From CAZVLE01 sp964627855 (lineage in GTDB: Bacteria; Bacillota; Dethiobacteria; DTU022), in the NCBI GenBank assembly GCA_964627855.1, contig CAZVLE010000068.1, positions 1 to 24,337 on the forward strand: 24,337 bases of DNA, read 5' to 3'. The position numbers were made by a program, and so were the translations under genes. The notes under the pieces were generated by a model. The model saw only the letters and a list, made by a program, of their open reading frames with translations, searched no databases and was not told where the DNA came from. Of this stretch, positions 7,981-14,942 are shown piece by piece. Every line of letters begins with the position of its first letter. Position 1 is the first letter of the stretch.

Positions 7981-9219
7981 TTGAAAAGCTTTGGTCCCGG
8001 AGCGCTGCTTTTCGGAGATGAGGAACGCAAAGAACTTGCGGATGTTTTAGAAAGCGGGTTTATGTACAGATATGGTGAAGACGACGACCCCGAATTCAAG
8101 GGAAAGGTATATCGTTTTGAGCAGGAGCTTGCCGCATATAGCGGATCCCCTTATTGTGTTGCCATGAACAGCGGTACGAGTGCCCTTTTTGCCGCTCTCT
8201 CCGCGGCCGGAATCGGGCCGGGTGACGAAGTCATTGTGCCGGGTTATACCTTTATAGCTTCGCTCTCAAGCATCTTATACTCGCGGGCTATTCCTGTCCT
8301 GGCGGAGATCGACCATTCACTGACCCTTGACCCTGCCGATATTGAGCAGAAGATTAGCGGGCGAACAAAGGCGATCATACCTGTTCATATGCTTGGTAAC
8401 CCCTGTGCCATGGATAGGATTCTGGCCCTGGCGCAGAAGTACAATCTGCTTGTGATTGAAGATGCCTGCCAGGCCTTTGGCGGATCATACAAGGGTAAAA
8501 AACTGGGCAGCCTGGGTCAAATCGGCTGTTATTCCTTTAACCGTTTTAAGACAATCAACTCCGGGGACGGAGGGGCCCTGGTGACTGCAGACAGAAATTA
8601 TTATGAAAGGGCTTTTGCCTTTCACGATCAGGGCCATCTGCCATACCGTAAGGGCATTGAAATGGGTAACAGGGCGATCATTGGCCTTAATTTTCGCATG
8701 AACGAGTTATCAGCTGCTGTTTTGTTAGCCCAGCTCAGAAGAACCGATTATATTGTTGATAAACTAAGAAAGAATAAAAAGCTGATCAAGGATATCCTCT
8801 CAGAGGTAGACGGCCTAAAATTTCGCCGTATTAATGATCCGGATGGAGAGGCCGGCACGCTGTTAACCCTGCAGTTCGATGATCCTGCCGCGGCTGAAGG
8901 CTTTGCCGATGAATTGGGCGCTAAACCGGTCTTTTATTCTGGCTGGCATGTTTACACGCACATGGAACAGTTGCTGGGCAGGAAAATGCCGGCGCCGGTA
9001 AATTGTCCTTTCACCTGCCCCGTGCACGGACTGGATGTTAAATACAAAGCCGGTATGCTTCCACAGACCGAAGATATTCTCAAGCGTTCAGTGACGATCG
9101 GTATTGGAGTTATCGACAGGGGAAATGGTGCCGGTTTCGGGGTTAACATATTATCCGGCGAAGAAGAGATAATCCGGACTGCTGAAAAACTGGCCGGCAT
9201 TCTGAAGAAGTATCTCTGA
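7981..9219 (+). CDS. DegT/DnrJ/EryC1-family PLP aminotransferase
   Basis: A 412-residue sugar-aminotransferase-type protein. It shows NSGTSALFAAL for PLP phosphate contact, PGYTFIASLSSIL, the VIEDACQAFGGSYKGK aspartate motif that contacts the PLP ring nitrogen, and K190 in NRFKTINSGDGGA as the Schiff-base lysine. The family moves an amino group between an amino acid and a keto-sugar, and it includes the scyllo-inosose aminotransferase StsC. Beside the inositol 2-dehydrogenase gene, whose product is scyllo-inosose, a role in turning an inosamine into the ketone (or the reverse) is attractive but unproven. The start is a TTG at 7981, two bases after the transporter stop and eight bases after GAGGTGAG (7965-7972); the next in-frame ATG would remove about 27 residues. 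Nothing suggests a surface-polysaccharide cluster nearby. Confidence 0.85.
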   Translation: MKSFGPGALLFGDEERKELADVLESGFMYRYGEDDDPEFKGKVYRFEQELAAYSGSPYCVAMNSGTSALFAALSAAGIGPGDEVIVPGYTFIASLSSILYSRAIPVLAEIDHSLTLDPADIEQKISGRTKAIIPVHMLGNPCAMDRILALAQKYNLLVIEDACQAFGGSYKGKKLGSLGQIGCYSFNRFKTINSGDGGALVTADRNYYERAFAFHDQGHLPYRKGIEMGNRAIIGLNFRMNELSAAVLLAQLRRTDYIVDKLRKNKKLIKDILSEVDGLKFRRINDPDGEAGTLLTLQFDDPAAAEGFADELGAKPVFYSGWHVYTHMEQLLGRKMPAPVNCPFTCPVHGLDVKYKAGMLPQTEDILKRSVTIGIGVIDRGNGAGFGVNILSGEEEIIRTAEKLAGILKKYL

Positions 9220-9248
9220 GCTACAGCACAGGGAGGTCCAAGGTAAGG

Positions 9249-10280
9249 ATGGCTAAAAAAATTAAGATCGGCCTTGTTGGTGCCGGCAGAATGGGTAAGC
9301 TTCATGCAGAAAATATCCGCTCTTTTATCCCTGACGCAGAAATCGGGGTTGTCGCAGATCTGCAAGCGGAATGTTTGAAATCCTGGGCGGAGAGCTGCGT
9401 TGGAAGCCCTCTTGCCAGCGATTACAGGAGAGTTATCGAGGATCCTGACATTGACGCAGTGTTGATCTCTTCTTCAACAGATAGCCATGCCAGCATCATT
9501 ATCGAGGCAGCGCAAGCAGGCAAGCACATATTTTGTGAAAAGCCGGTTGATTTATCGCTGAGCAAGGTAAAAAAGGTTCTTGCTGAGGTGGAAAAATCCG
9601 GGGTCATCTTTCAGGTTGGTTTTAACAGGAGGTTTGATCATAATCACAGGGCAGTTAAGGAAGCGGTCATGGCGGGAAAAGTTGGTGAGCCGCACCTGAT
9701 CCTGATTACATCAAGGGATCCTGAACCACCGCCTCTCCAGTTCATCGGGGGATCCGGAGGACTGTTTCTTGATATGTCAATCCATGATTTTGATATGGCC
9801 AGATATCTTTCCAATCGTGAAGTGCTGGAGGTATACGCAACTGGTGCGGTTTTGGTGGATCCTGCCATCGGTGAGGCCGGAGATATTGATACTGCCGTTA
9901 TTACTCTGAAATTAACCGGCGGTGTAATTGGAGTGATTAATAACAGCAGAAAAGCAGTTTACGGCTATGACCAGAGAGTCGAGGTTTTTGGTTCTGCAGG
10001 GAGTGTTGCCAATTTTAATGATACCCCTTCAACTACTGTTATCAGCTCAGGCAGCGGTATCTGCAGTGAGAAACCGCTTTTCTTTTTCCGGGAACGTTAC
10101 AGGCAATCATTTATCGATGAGCTGAAAGACTTTGTTGAAGCAATTGCCGGAAATAGGAAACCGCTGGTAAGCGGATACGACGGTCTTCAGGCGGCGCTTA
10201 TAGCTGAAGCGGCCAATAAATCTCTGGCCGAAAACCGGCCGGTCAGAATTAGTGAAATAGAGCAGACTGCAGGGGCCTGA
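9249..10280 (+). CDS. iolG: Inositol 2-dehydrogenase (Gfo/Idh/MocA family)
   Basis: A 343-residue NAD(P)-dependent oxidoreductase. The Rossmann motif is GAGRMG at 11-16. K98 in FCEKPVDLS and the DxxxH pair D175/H179 in DMSIHDFDMARYL correspond to the catalytic lysine, aspartate and histidine of Bacillus subtilis IolG. The later GDIDTA and YGYDQRVEVFGS stretches are also IolG-like. The enzyme oxidises myo-inositol at C2 to scyllo-inosose, the first step of the pathway and the substrate of the IolM-like dehydrogenase. The gene starts with ATG after GGGAGG and lies 29 bases after the aminotransferase, so the two are probably co-transcribed. Activity on other cyclitols such as scyllo- or chiro-inositol is common in the family and cannot be excluded. 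Confidence 0.85.
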   Translation: MAKKIKIGLVGAGRMGKLHAENIRSFIPDAEIGVVADLQAECLKSWAESCVGSPLASDYRRVIEDPDIDAVLISSSTDSHASIIIEAAQAGKHIFCEKPVDLSLSKVKKVLAEVEKSGVIFQVGFNRRFDHNHRAVKEAVMAGKVGEPHLILITSRDPEPPPLQFIGGSGGLFLDMSIHDFDMARYLSNREVLEVYATGAVLVDPAIGEAGDIDTAVITLKLTGGVIGVINNSRKAVYGYDQRVEVFGSAGSVANFNDTPSTTVISSGSGICSEKPLFFFRERYRQSFIDELKDFVEAIAGNRKPLVSGYDGLQAALIAEAANKSLAENRPVRISEIEQTAGA

Positions 10281-10349
10281 AAAGAGACAAACAATTTACG
10301 TAAGATTATTGCGAAGTGCGATCGAGAATATTTCATGAAGGAGAAATAA

Positions 10350-10415
10350 GTGACAATTTTAAGCTGCGACTTTCAATCTGGTCAGGATATTTTTTATCTG
10401 GCAGTAAAGAGGTGA
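10350..10415 (+). CDS. Possible 21-residue leader peptide upstream of the URO-D-like gene
   Basis: A GTG start at 10350 is preceded at ideal spacing by AAGGAG (10338-10343). The frame runs 21 codons to a TGA at 10413-10415, reading MTILSCDFQSGQDIFYLAVKR. The stop overlaps the ribosome site of the next gene (AAGAGGTGAT, about 10408-10416), an arrangement suited to translational coupling or a leader peptide. It has no recognisable homology and may be chance; the good ribosome site is the main support. Confidence 0.3.
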   Translation: MTILSCDFQSGQDIFYLAVKR

Positions 10416-10421
10416 TGTAAA

Positions 10422-11522
10422 ATGGTAATGACGGAGCGGGAGCGGTTTCTGGCCACAGTAAATTTTGAACCAACCGACCGGCCATTGCGTTGGGAAAGCA
10501 TCGGTTTCTGGGATGAAACAATTAAGCGTTGGCATGGGGAGGGTCTTTCTGCTGATATAACTGATGAAGTCTCCATGTACTTTCACGATGGGTTTGATCT
10601 GCAGGTGCCGCTGATTATCGGTTCCCATGAACATCCGGGTTATGAACCTCTCTTCGAAGAAGAGTTTATCGCTGAAGACGAACGTTATATTATCAAACGT
10701 GATTATACCGGAACGAAGGTTAAAGTTTTTGCCGATGGGGCTTCAGCAATGCCTGCCTTTTTAGAATCTCCTGTCAAGAACCGCCGGGACTGGGAAGAAA
10801 TAAAGTGGCGATTGGATCCCGAAAGCCCCGACCGCCGGGAAAAATGGGAACCTTTTATAGATCTCGCACAGCAGCAGCCGTGGCCTTTTATCGTCTACGC
10901 CACCGGGCTTTTTGGTACCCTGCGTCATCTTTTTGGCTTTGAGAATTTGATGTACGGCTATTTTGAACAGCCCGCTTTAATCCACGATATTTCGACCCAC
11001 TGGGTCAAATTGTGGAAAGGCATTCTTGCAGCGGTAGCCGGGCAAAAGCTGCCGGACTGTGTCTATCTATGGGAGGATATGTGTGGCCGGAACGGGCCTT
11101 TGATTAGTCCTAAAATGTTCGATGTATTTATGACTCCTTACTACTTAGAATTGATTGACTTTTTGCGGGCAGATCTTCAAATCCCAGTTGTTGGTGTTGA
11201 TACCGACGGTGATTGCTTGAAGATTATCCCGCATTTCGTGCGATGTGGTGTGAATCTGATCTGGCCCTTTGAGGTCCGTGCCGGGATGGATGTGCTTAAA
11301 GTGCGAGAACAGTGGCCAGATCAGTTTGCCATCTGGGGAGGAATCGACAAAACAGTTCTGGCAAAGGGCAAAAAAGAAATTGAAACTGAAGTGATGCGTG
11401 TTGTACCTGTAATGTTAAAAAAGCAGGGCTACATTCCTTCCTTAGACCACTGTGTGCCACCCGATGTTCCATATGAAAATTGGAACTACTACCGTGACCT
11501 GGTCAGGGAAGTAGGATCGTAG
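10422..11522 (+). CDS. Uroporphyrinogen decarboxylase-like protein (URO-D/MtaA superfamily)
   Basis: A 366-residue URO-D-fold protein. It shows an N-terminal TERERFLATVNFEPTDR typical of the catabolic URO-D-like group, EDMCGRNGPLISPKMF near 218-233 and a C-terminal LDHCVPPDVPYENW. In MtaA-type methyltransferases a zinc site is made by His-x-Cys and a later Cys. Here the first position reads DTDGDC (C265) and the late cysteine is C344, so two possible cysteine ligands remain but the His-x-Cys histidine is not apparent. It is therefore neither an evident heme enzyme, since no heme genes are near, nor a standard MtaA. It may act in methyl transfer or decarboxylation on the substrate. No corrinoid protein gene is in the window. 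AAGAGGTGAT directly upstream supports the ATG start. Family confident, function unknown. Confidence 0.8.
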   Translation: MVMTERERFLATVNFEPTDRPLRWESIGFWDETIKRWHGEGLSADITDEVSMYFHDGFDLQVPLIIGSHEHPGYEPLFEEEFIAEDERYIIKRDYTGTKVKVFADGASAMPAFLESPVKNRRDWEEIKWRLDPESPDRREKWEPFIDLAQQQPWPFIVYATGLFGTLRHLFGFENLMYGYFEQPALIHDISTHWVKLWKGILAAVAGQKLPDCVYLWEDMCGRNGPLISPKMFDVFMTPYYLELIDFLRADLQIPVVGVDTDGDCLKIIPHFVRCGVNLIWPFEVRAGMDVLKVREQWPDQFAIWGGIDKTVLAKGKKEIETEVMRVVPVMLKKQGYIPSLDHCVPPDVPYENWNYYRDLVREVGS

Positions 11523-11528
11523 TATTTA

Positions 11529-11540
11529 ATGAGGCCTCAT
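11529..11540. promoter_or_regulatory. Perfect palindrome in the gap before the KDPG aldolase gene
   Basis: ATGAGGCCTCAT is a perfect 12-base palindrome six bases after the stop of the URO-D-like gene. It is not followed by a T-run, so it is unlikely to be a rho-independent terminator. It could bind a regulator distinct from the LacI-type protein, since the core differs from the AACGTT sites. The rest of the 159-base gap (11523-11681), the longest in the operon, shows no convincing promoter or structured RNA. Confidence 0.35.
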
Positions 11541-11681
11541 CGCGATATTACTTGAGGTTGTGCAGTAAACTTAATTGCCGTTCTTCTTGGTGCCGTTAGA
11601 TCGGTAGCATTCTAAGTTAAAAGCAGTAAATCAGTATTAGCAGGACAGTTCGATTCAGATTATAGCGAGGTGTGTTTGAAG

Positions 11682-12332
11682 ATGATCACCAAGTATGAGC
11701 AACTGAAGATGATCCATGATTGTGGAATCGTGGCCGTTATCAGGGCATCTTCAACTGAAGAAGCCCTGAGTGTTACGGAGGCGGTTGTTGCCGGCGGTAT
11801 TAATGTAATAGAAATAACGATGACTGTGCCTGATGCCATAGGGGTGATTAGGGATCTAGTAGGCTCAAAGATTTCCAACCTGCTGGTAGGTGCCGGGACT
11901 GTTCTCGATCCGGAAACTGCCCTTCAGGCCCTGATGGCTGGTGCAGAATTTGTGGTCAGTCCGCACTTTAACCCCGCTGTAGTAAAATTTTGTAATCGCT
12001 ACCAAAAAATTTGTATGCCCGGTGCGATGACAGTTAAAGAGGTAATAGAAATCTTGGAATCCGGAGCTGATCTAATCAAGTTATTCCCCGGCAGTTTGTT
12101 TGGTCCACAAATGATCAAAGCGATCAAGGGTCCCCTGCCGCAGGCAGTTTTACTGCCTACGGGTGGAGTAACCCTGGAAAATGTCGGAGAGTGGATAGCA
12201 GCGGGAGCCTTTGCTGTCGGCGTGGGCGGTGAATTGACGGCAGAAGGGTTAAAAAAGAATAACTACACTTTAATTACTGAAAGGGCAAAACTATTCAGAG
12301 AAAAAGTTGACGCTGCCAGGGCTGGCCTATAA
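11682..12332 (+). CDS. eda: KDPG/KHG aldolase
   Basis: A 216-residue class I aldolase that splits 2-keto-3-deoxy-6-phosphogluconate into pyruvate and glyceraldehyde-3-phosphate, the last step of the proposed route. The catalytic Glu is E44 in NVIEITM and the Schiff-base lysine is K133 in DLIKLFPG, almost exactly the positions of the Escherichia coli enzyme (E45, K133). GAGTVLDP, SPHFNP and PTGGV are further family motifs. The start at 11682 is preferred: GAGGTG at 11667-11672 stands nine bases away, while a possible GTG at 11670 overlaps the ribosome site. Length is normal. The KdgK gene follows after 31 bases, supplying the substrate. Activity on related aldol substrates is possible, but the pathway context makes KDPG most likely. 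Confidence 0.92.
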   Translation: MITKYEQLKMIHDCGIVAVIRASSTEEALSVTEAVVAGGINVIEITMTVPDAIGVIRDLVGSKISNLLVGAGTVLDPETALQALMAGAEFVVSPHFNPAVVKFCNRYQKICMPGAMTVKEVIEILESGADLIKLFPGSLFGPQMIKAIKGPLPQAVLLPTGGVTLENVGEWIAAGAFAVGVGGELTAEGLKKNNYTLITERAKLFREKVDAARAGL

Positions 12333-12363
12333 GAAAAAATTATTTTTAAAGGAGAGTTGAGGT

Positions 12364-13392
12364 ATGGCTGCAAAGGTTGTTACTTTTGGGGAAATTATGC
12401 TCAGACTGTCGACTCCCGGCTTTCAGCGCTTTCAGCAGGCTGCATCTTTCGATCTGACATTCGGCGGAGGAGAAGCAAATGTTGCTGTTTCTCTGGCCCA
12501 GTTTAATCTCGACGCATACTTTGTAAGCAAGGTTCCCGCCAACCCTATTGGTTCGCGAGCGGTTAATTATTTAAGACAATACGGGGTTAAAACTGATTAT
12601 GTGGCCCGGGGCGGGAAGCGTCTGGGTATTTACTTTTTAGAGAACGGTGTTGCCCAGAGACCGGCGAAGGTAATTTATGACCGTGCTCACTCTGCTATTG
12701 CCGAAGCTTCCCCTGAAGATTTTGACTGGAACGAAATCTTCGCCGGTGCTGACTGGTTTCATTTTACCGGTATCACCCCGGCGCTTGGCGATAATGCTAT
12801 TTTGCTGACCAGGCAGGCAGTAGAGGCAGCAAAAGAGCGTGGGATACCGGTGAGTGTCGATTTGAATTACCGGAAAAACCTCTGGACACCGGAAAAAGCC
12901 CGGGAAGTGATGTCAGGCCTGGTTAACGATGCTGATCTCTGTATTGCCAATGAAGAAGATGCTGAAAAAGTCTTTGGCATTACTGCTGATGAGAATGCTG
13001 TGACTGAGGGAAGGCTTGAGCCTGACAGTTACAAAGCTGTAGCCCGGGAATTAAAAAAACGCTTCGCCTTTAAACAGGTGGCGATAACCCTCAGGGAGAG
13101 CTACTCCGCTTCGAGTAACGGTTGGTCGGCTCTTTTTTATGACGGTAATAAATTTTATCTGTCCAAAAAATACATGATCACGCCGATTGTAGACCGGGTC
13201 GGCGGGGGAGATTCTTTCTGTGCAGGCCTGATTTATGCTCTTTTAAAAAGTCTTACTCATGAAAGGGCCTTAGATTTTGCTGCTGCCGCTTCATGCCTCA
13301 AACATTCCATTCCGGGCGATTTTAATCTTAGCACTGTAGAGGAAGTCGAATTGCTGGCCACAGGAGATAGCTCGGGCAGGGTACAGCGTTAG
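12364..13392 (+). CDS. kdgK: 2-keto-3-deoxygluconate kinase (PfkB family)
   Basis: A 342-residue PfkB/ribokinase-family kinase that phosphorylates 2-keto-3-deoxygluconate with ATP to give KDPG. The N-terminal GGGEANVAVSLAQF (about 34-47), DLNYRKNLW (166-174), the ANEEDA motif and the catalytic GGGDSFCAG with base D283 identify the family; the G-E-A-N-V and D-x-N-x-R-x-x-L-W motifs are typical of KDG kinases. The ATG has AAAGGAGAG upstream. Between eda and the altronate genes, it bridges KDG produced by the dehydratase and KDPG used by the aldolase. Length is slightly above the usual 310-340. A different 2-keto-3-deoxy acid specificity is possible. Confidence 0.9.
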   Translation: MAAKVVTFGEIMLRLSTPGFQRFQQAASFDLTFGGGEANVAVSLAQFNLDAYFVSKVPANPIGSRAVNYLRQYGVKTDYVARGGKRLGIYFLENGVAQRPAKVIYDRAHSAIAEASPEDFDWNEIFAGADWFHFTGITPALGDNAILLTRQAVEAAKERGIPVSVDLNYRKNLWTPEKAREVMSGLVNDADLCIANEEDAEKVFGITADENAVTEGRLEPDSYKAVARELKKRFAFKQVAITLRESYSASSNGWSALFYDGNKFYLSKKYMITPIVDRVGGGDSFCAGLIYALLKSLTHERALDFAAAASCLKHSIPGDFNLSTVEEVELLATGDSSGRVQR

Positions 13393-13409
13393 GCTGTAAA
13401 GGAGAGCAA

Positions 13410-14942
13410 GTGCTGCTTAATAAAAAATGGTTGTTAGAAAAAGAGTTCTTTCCACCTGACCTGAAAGTCGGCCAACTGGTTGATTACCCGGAAAAAGTGA
13501 TTCAGTTCGGTGAGGGTAATTTTATGCGGGCTTTTATCGGTTGGATGATTAATGAAATGAATCTTCAAGAGCTTTTTCAGGGACGAGTAGTTCTGGTGCA
13601 GCCGATAGAAGAAGGCATGTGTGAAAGGATCAATGAACAGGATGGCCTCTATACAGTTATACTGCGTGGTTTGCAGGAGGGGGTAGTCGAGGAAGAAAAA
13701 TGCATTGTAACGGCCGTGAGCCGGTGTATCGATCCATACCGGAACTGGCCTGAATTGCTCAAATGTGCCGAAAACCCCGATTTGCGTTACCTCTTTTCCA
13801 ACACCACGGAGGCAGGAATAGCCTATGAAGCTGAAACCTTCTGTGGCACGGTTCAGGATTCTTTTCCGGCGAAAGTGACAGCCTTTCTATATCATCGTTT
13901 TAAAACTTTCAACGGCTCTCACGAAAGGGGACTGATAATCATCCCCTGCGAACTGATCGATCGCAACGGTGATGAACTGAAAAAAATTGTCCTTGCATAC
14001 TGTGCAGAATGGAAACTATCCGAGGAGTTTATGGCCTGGATTAATAATGCAAACTTCTTTCTCAATTCCCTGGTTGACCGCATCGTAACCGGTTTCCCCC
14101 GCGAAACTGCCGCTGCTCTCTTCGAAGAACTGGGTTACGAAGACAGGCTTTTAAATACCGGGGAACTGTACCATCTTTGGGTAATTGAGAGTTCTCCTCA
14201 GTTGCTGGCTGGTTTACCCTTGCTCAAAGCCGGCTTGAATGTATTAATGGTGCCTGCTATAAAGCCTTATCGTACCCGGAAAGTACGCCTCTTGAACGGC
14301 GGGCATACCCTCCTGATTCCTCCGGCGTACCTAGATGGGCTTAATACAGTTAAAGAAGTGATGGATGACAGGTTGATGGCAACTTTTTTACGTCTTAGCC
14401 TGGAGAAAGAAGTCATCCCTACCCTGGATTTACCGCGGCAGGAACTGCTTGATTATACAGCGGAGGTGTTGGAGCGTTTTCAAAACCCCTCGATCAGGCA
14501 TAACCTGATCGACATTGCTCTTAACTCAATTGCAAAATTCAAAGTTAGAGTTCTTCCCTCATTGGAGGATTATTATTTGTTGACGGGACATCTTCCGGAG
14601 CTAACCTGCTATTCGCTGGCCGCCCTCTGTGTTTTTTACAGGATAGATTGTTTAGAAGAAACAGCTGCCTTAGCCCGCTGGAATGACAGGGAATACCCGG
14701 TTCGGGAAGAAAAAAAGGTGCTGTCGTTTTTTTATGCTGCCTGGAGACAATGTGACGGAAGCCTCCCTGCCTGCCGGCGTCTGGCCGGTGAAATCCTCGG
14801 CAATAGCGAGCTTTGGGGCAAGGATCTGCGAGAGTTTGCAGGGTTTACCTCCTTGCTGGCTAGTGGGATTTATAGCATTTTGGAGAAGGGCATCCGCTTT
14901 ACCCTGGAAGAGTTAGTTGAAACCTACGGTGAGAGACGATGA
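13410..14942 (+). CDS. uxaB: Tagaturonate reductase (altronate oxidoreductase)
   Basis: A 510-residue member of the polyol-specific long-chain (mannitol dehydrogenase) family. The Rossmann segment has IQFGEGNFMRAF at 31-42. The linker NSLVDRIVTGFP (219-230) and the catalytic KVRLLNGGH (291-299), which contains the family K...N..H residues, are intact. It would reduce D-tagaturonate to D-altronate with NADH, using the epimerase product. The next gene encodes altronate dehydratase and overlaps it by four bases (ATGA), a standard coupling. The start is a GTG at 13410 shortly after AAAGGAGAG; no closer ATG fits. Fructuronate reductase (UxuB) is the main alternative, but the UxaA gene beside it favours UxaB. 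Confidence 0.88.
   Translation: MLLNKKWLLEKEFFPPDLKVGQLVDYPEKVIQFGEGNFMRAFIGWMINEMNLQELFQGRVVLVQPIEEGMCERINEQDGLYTVILRGLQEGVVEEEKCIVTAVSRCIDPYRNWPELLKCAENPDLRYLFSNTTEAGIAYEAETFCGTVQDSFPAKVTAFLYHRFKTFNGSHERGLIIIPCELIDRNGDELKKIVLAYCAEWKLSEEFMAWINNANFFLNSLVDRIVTGFPRETAAALFEELGYEDRLLNTGELYHLWVIESSPQLLAGLPLLKAGLNVLMVPAIKPYRTRKVRLLNGGHTLLIPPAYLDGLNTVKEVMDDRLMATFLRLSLEKEVIPTLDLPRQELLDYTAEVLERFQNPSIRHNLIDIALNSIAKFKVRVLPSLEDYYLLTGHLPELTCYSLAALCVFYRIDCLEETAALARWNDREYPVREEKKVLSFFYAAWRQCDGSLPACRRLAGEILGNSELWGKDLREFAGFTSLLASGIYSILEKGIRFTLEELVETYGERR

Noticed and set aside
8952..9365. 137-codon open frame on the minus strand
   Set aside because: It spans the ends of the aminotransferase and inositol dehydrogenase genes in antisense and shows no family motif or ribosome site of note.
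11541..11681. Riboswitch or small RNA in the gap before eda
   Set aside because: No conserved riboswitch core, extended stem or T-run terminator could be recognised by eye.
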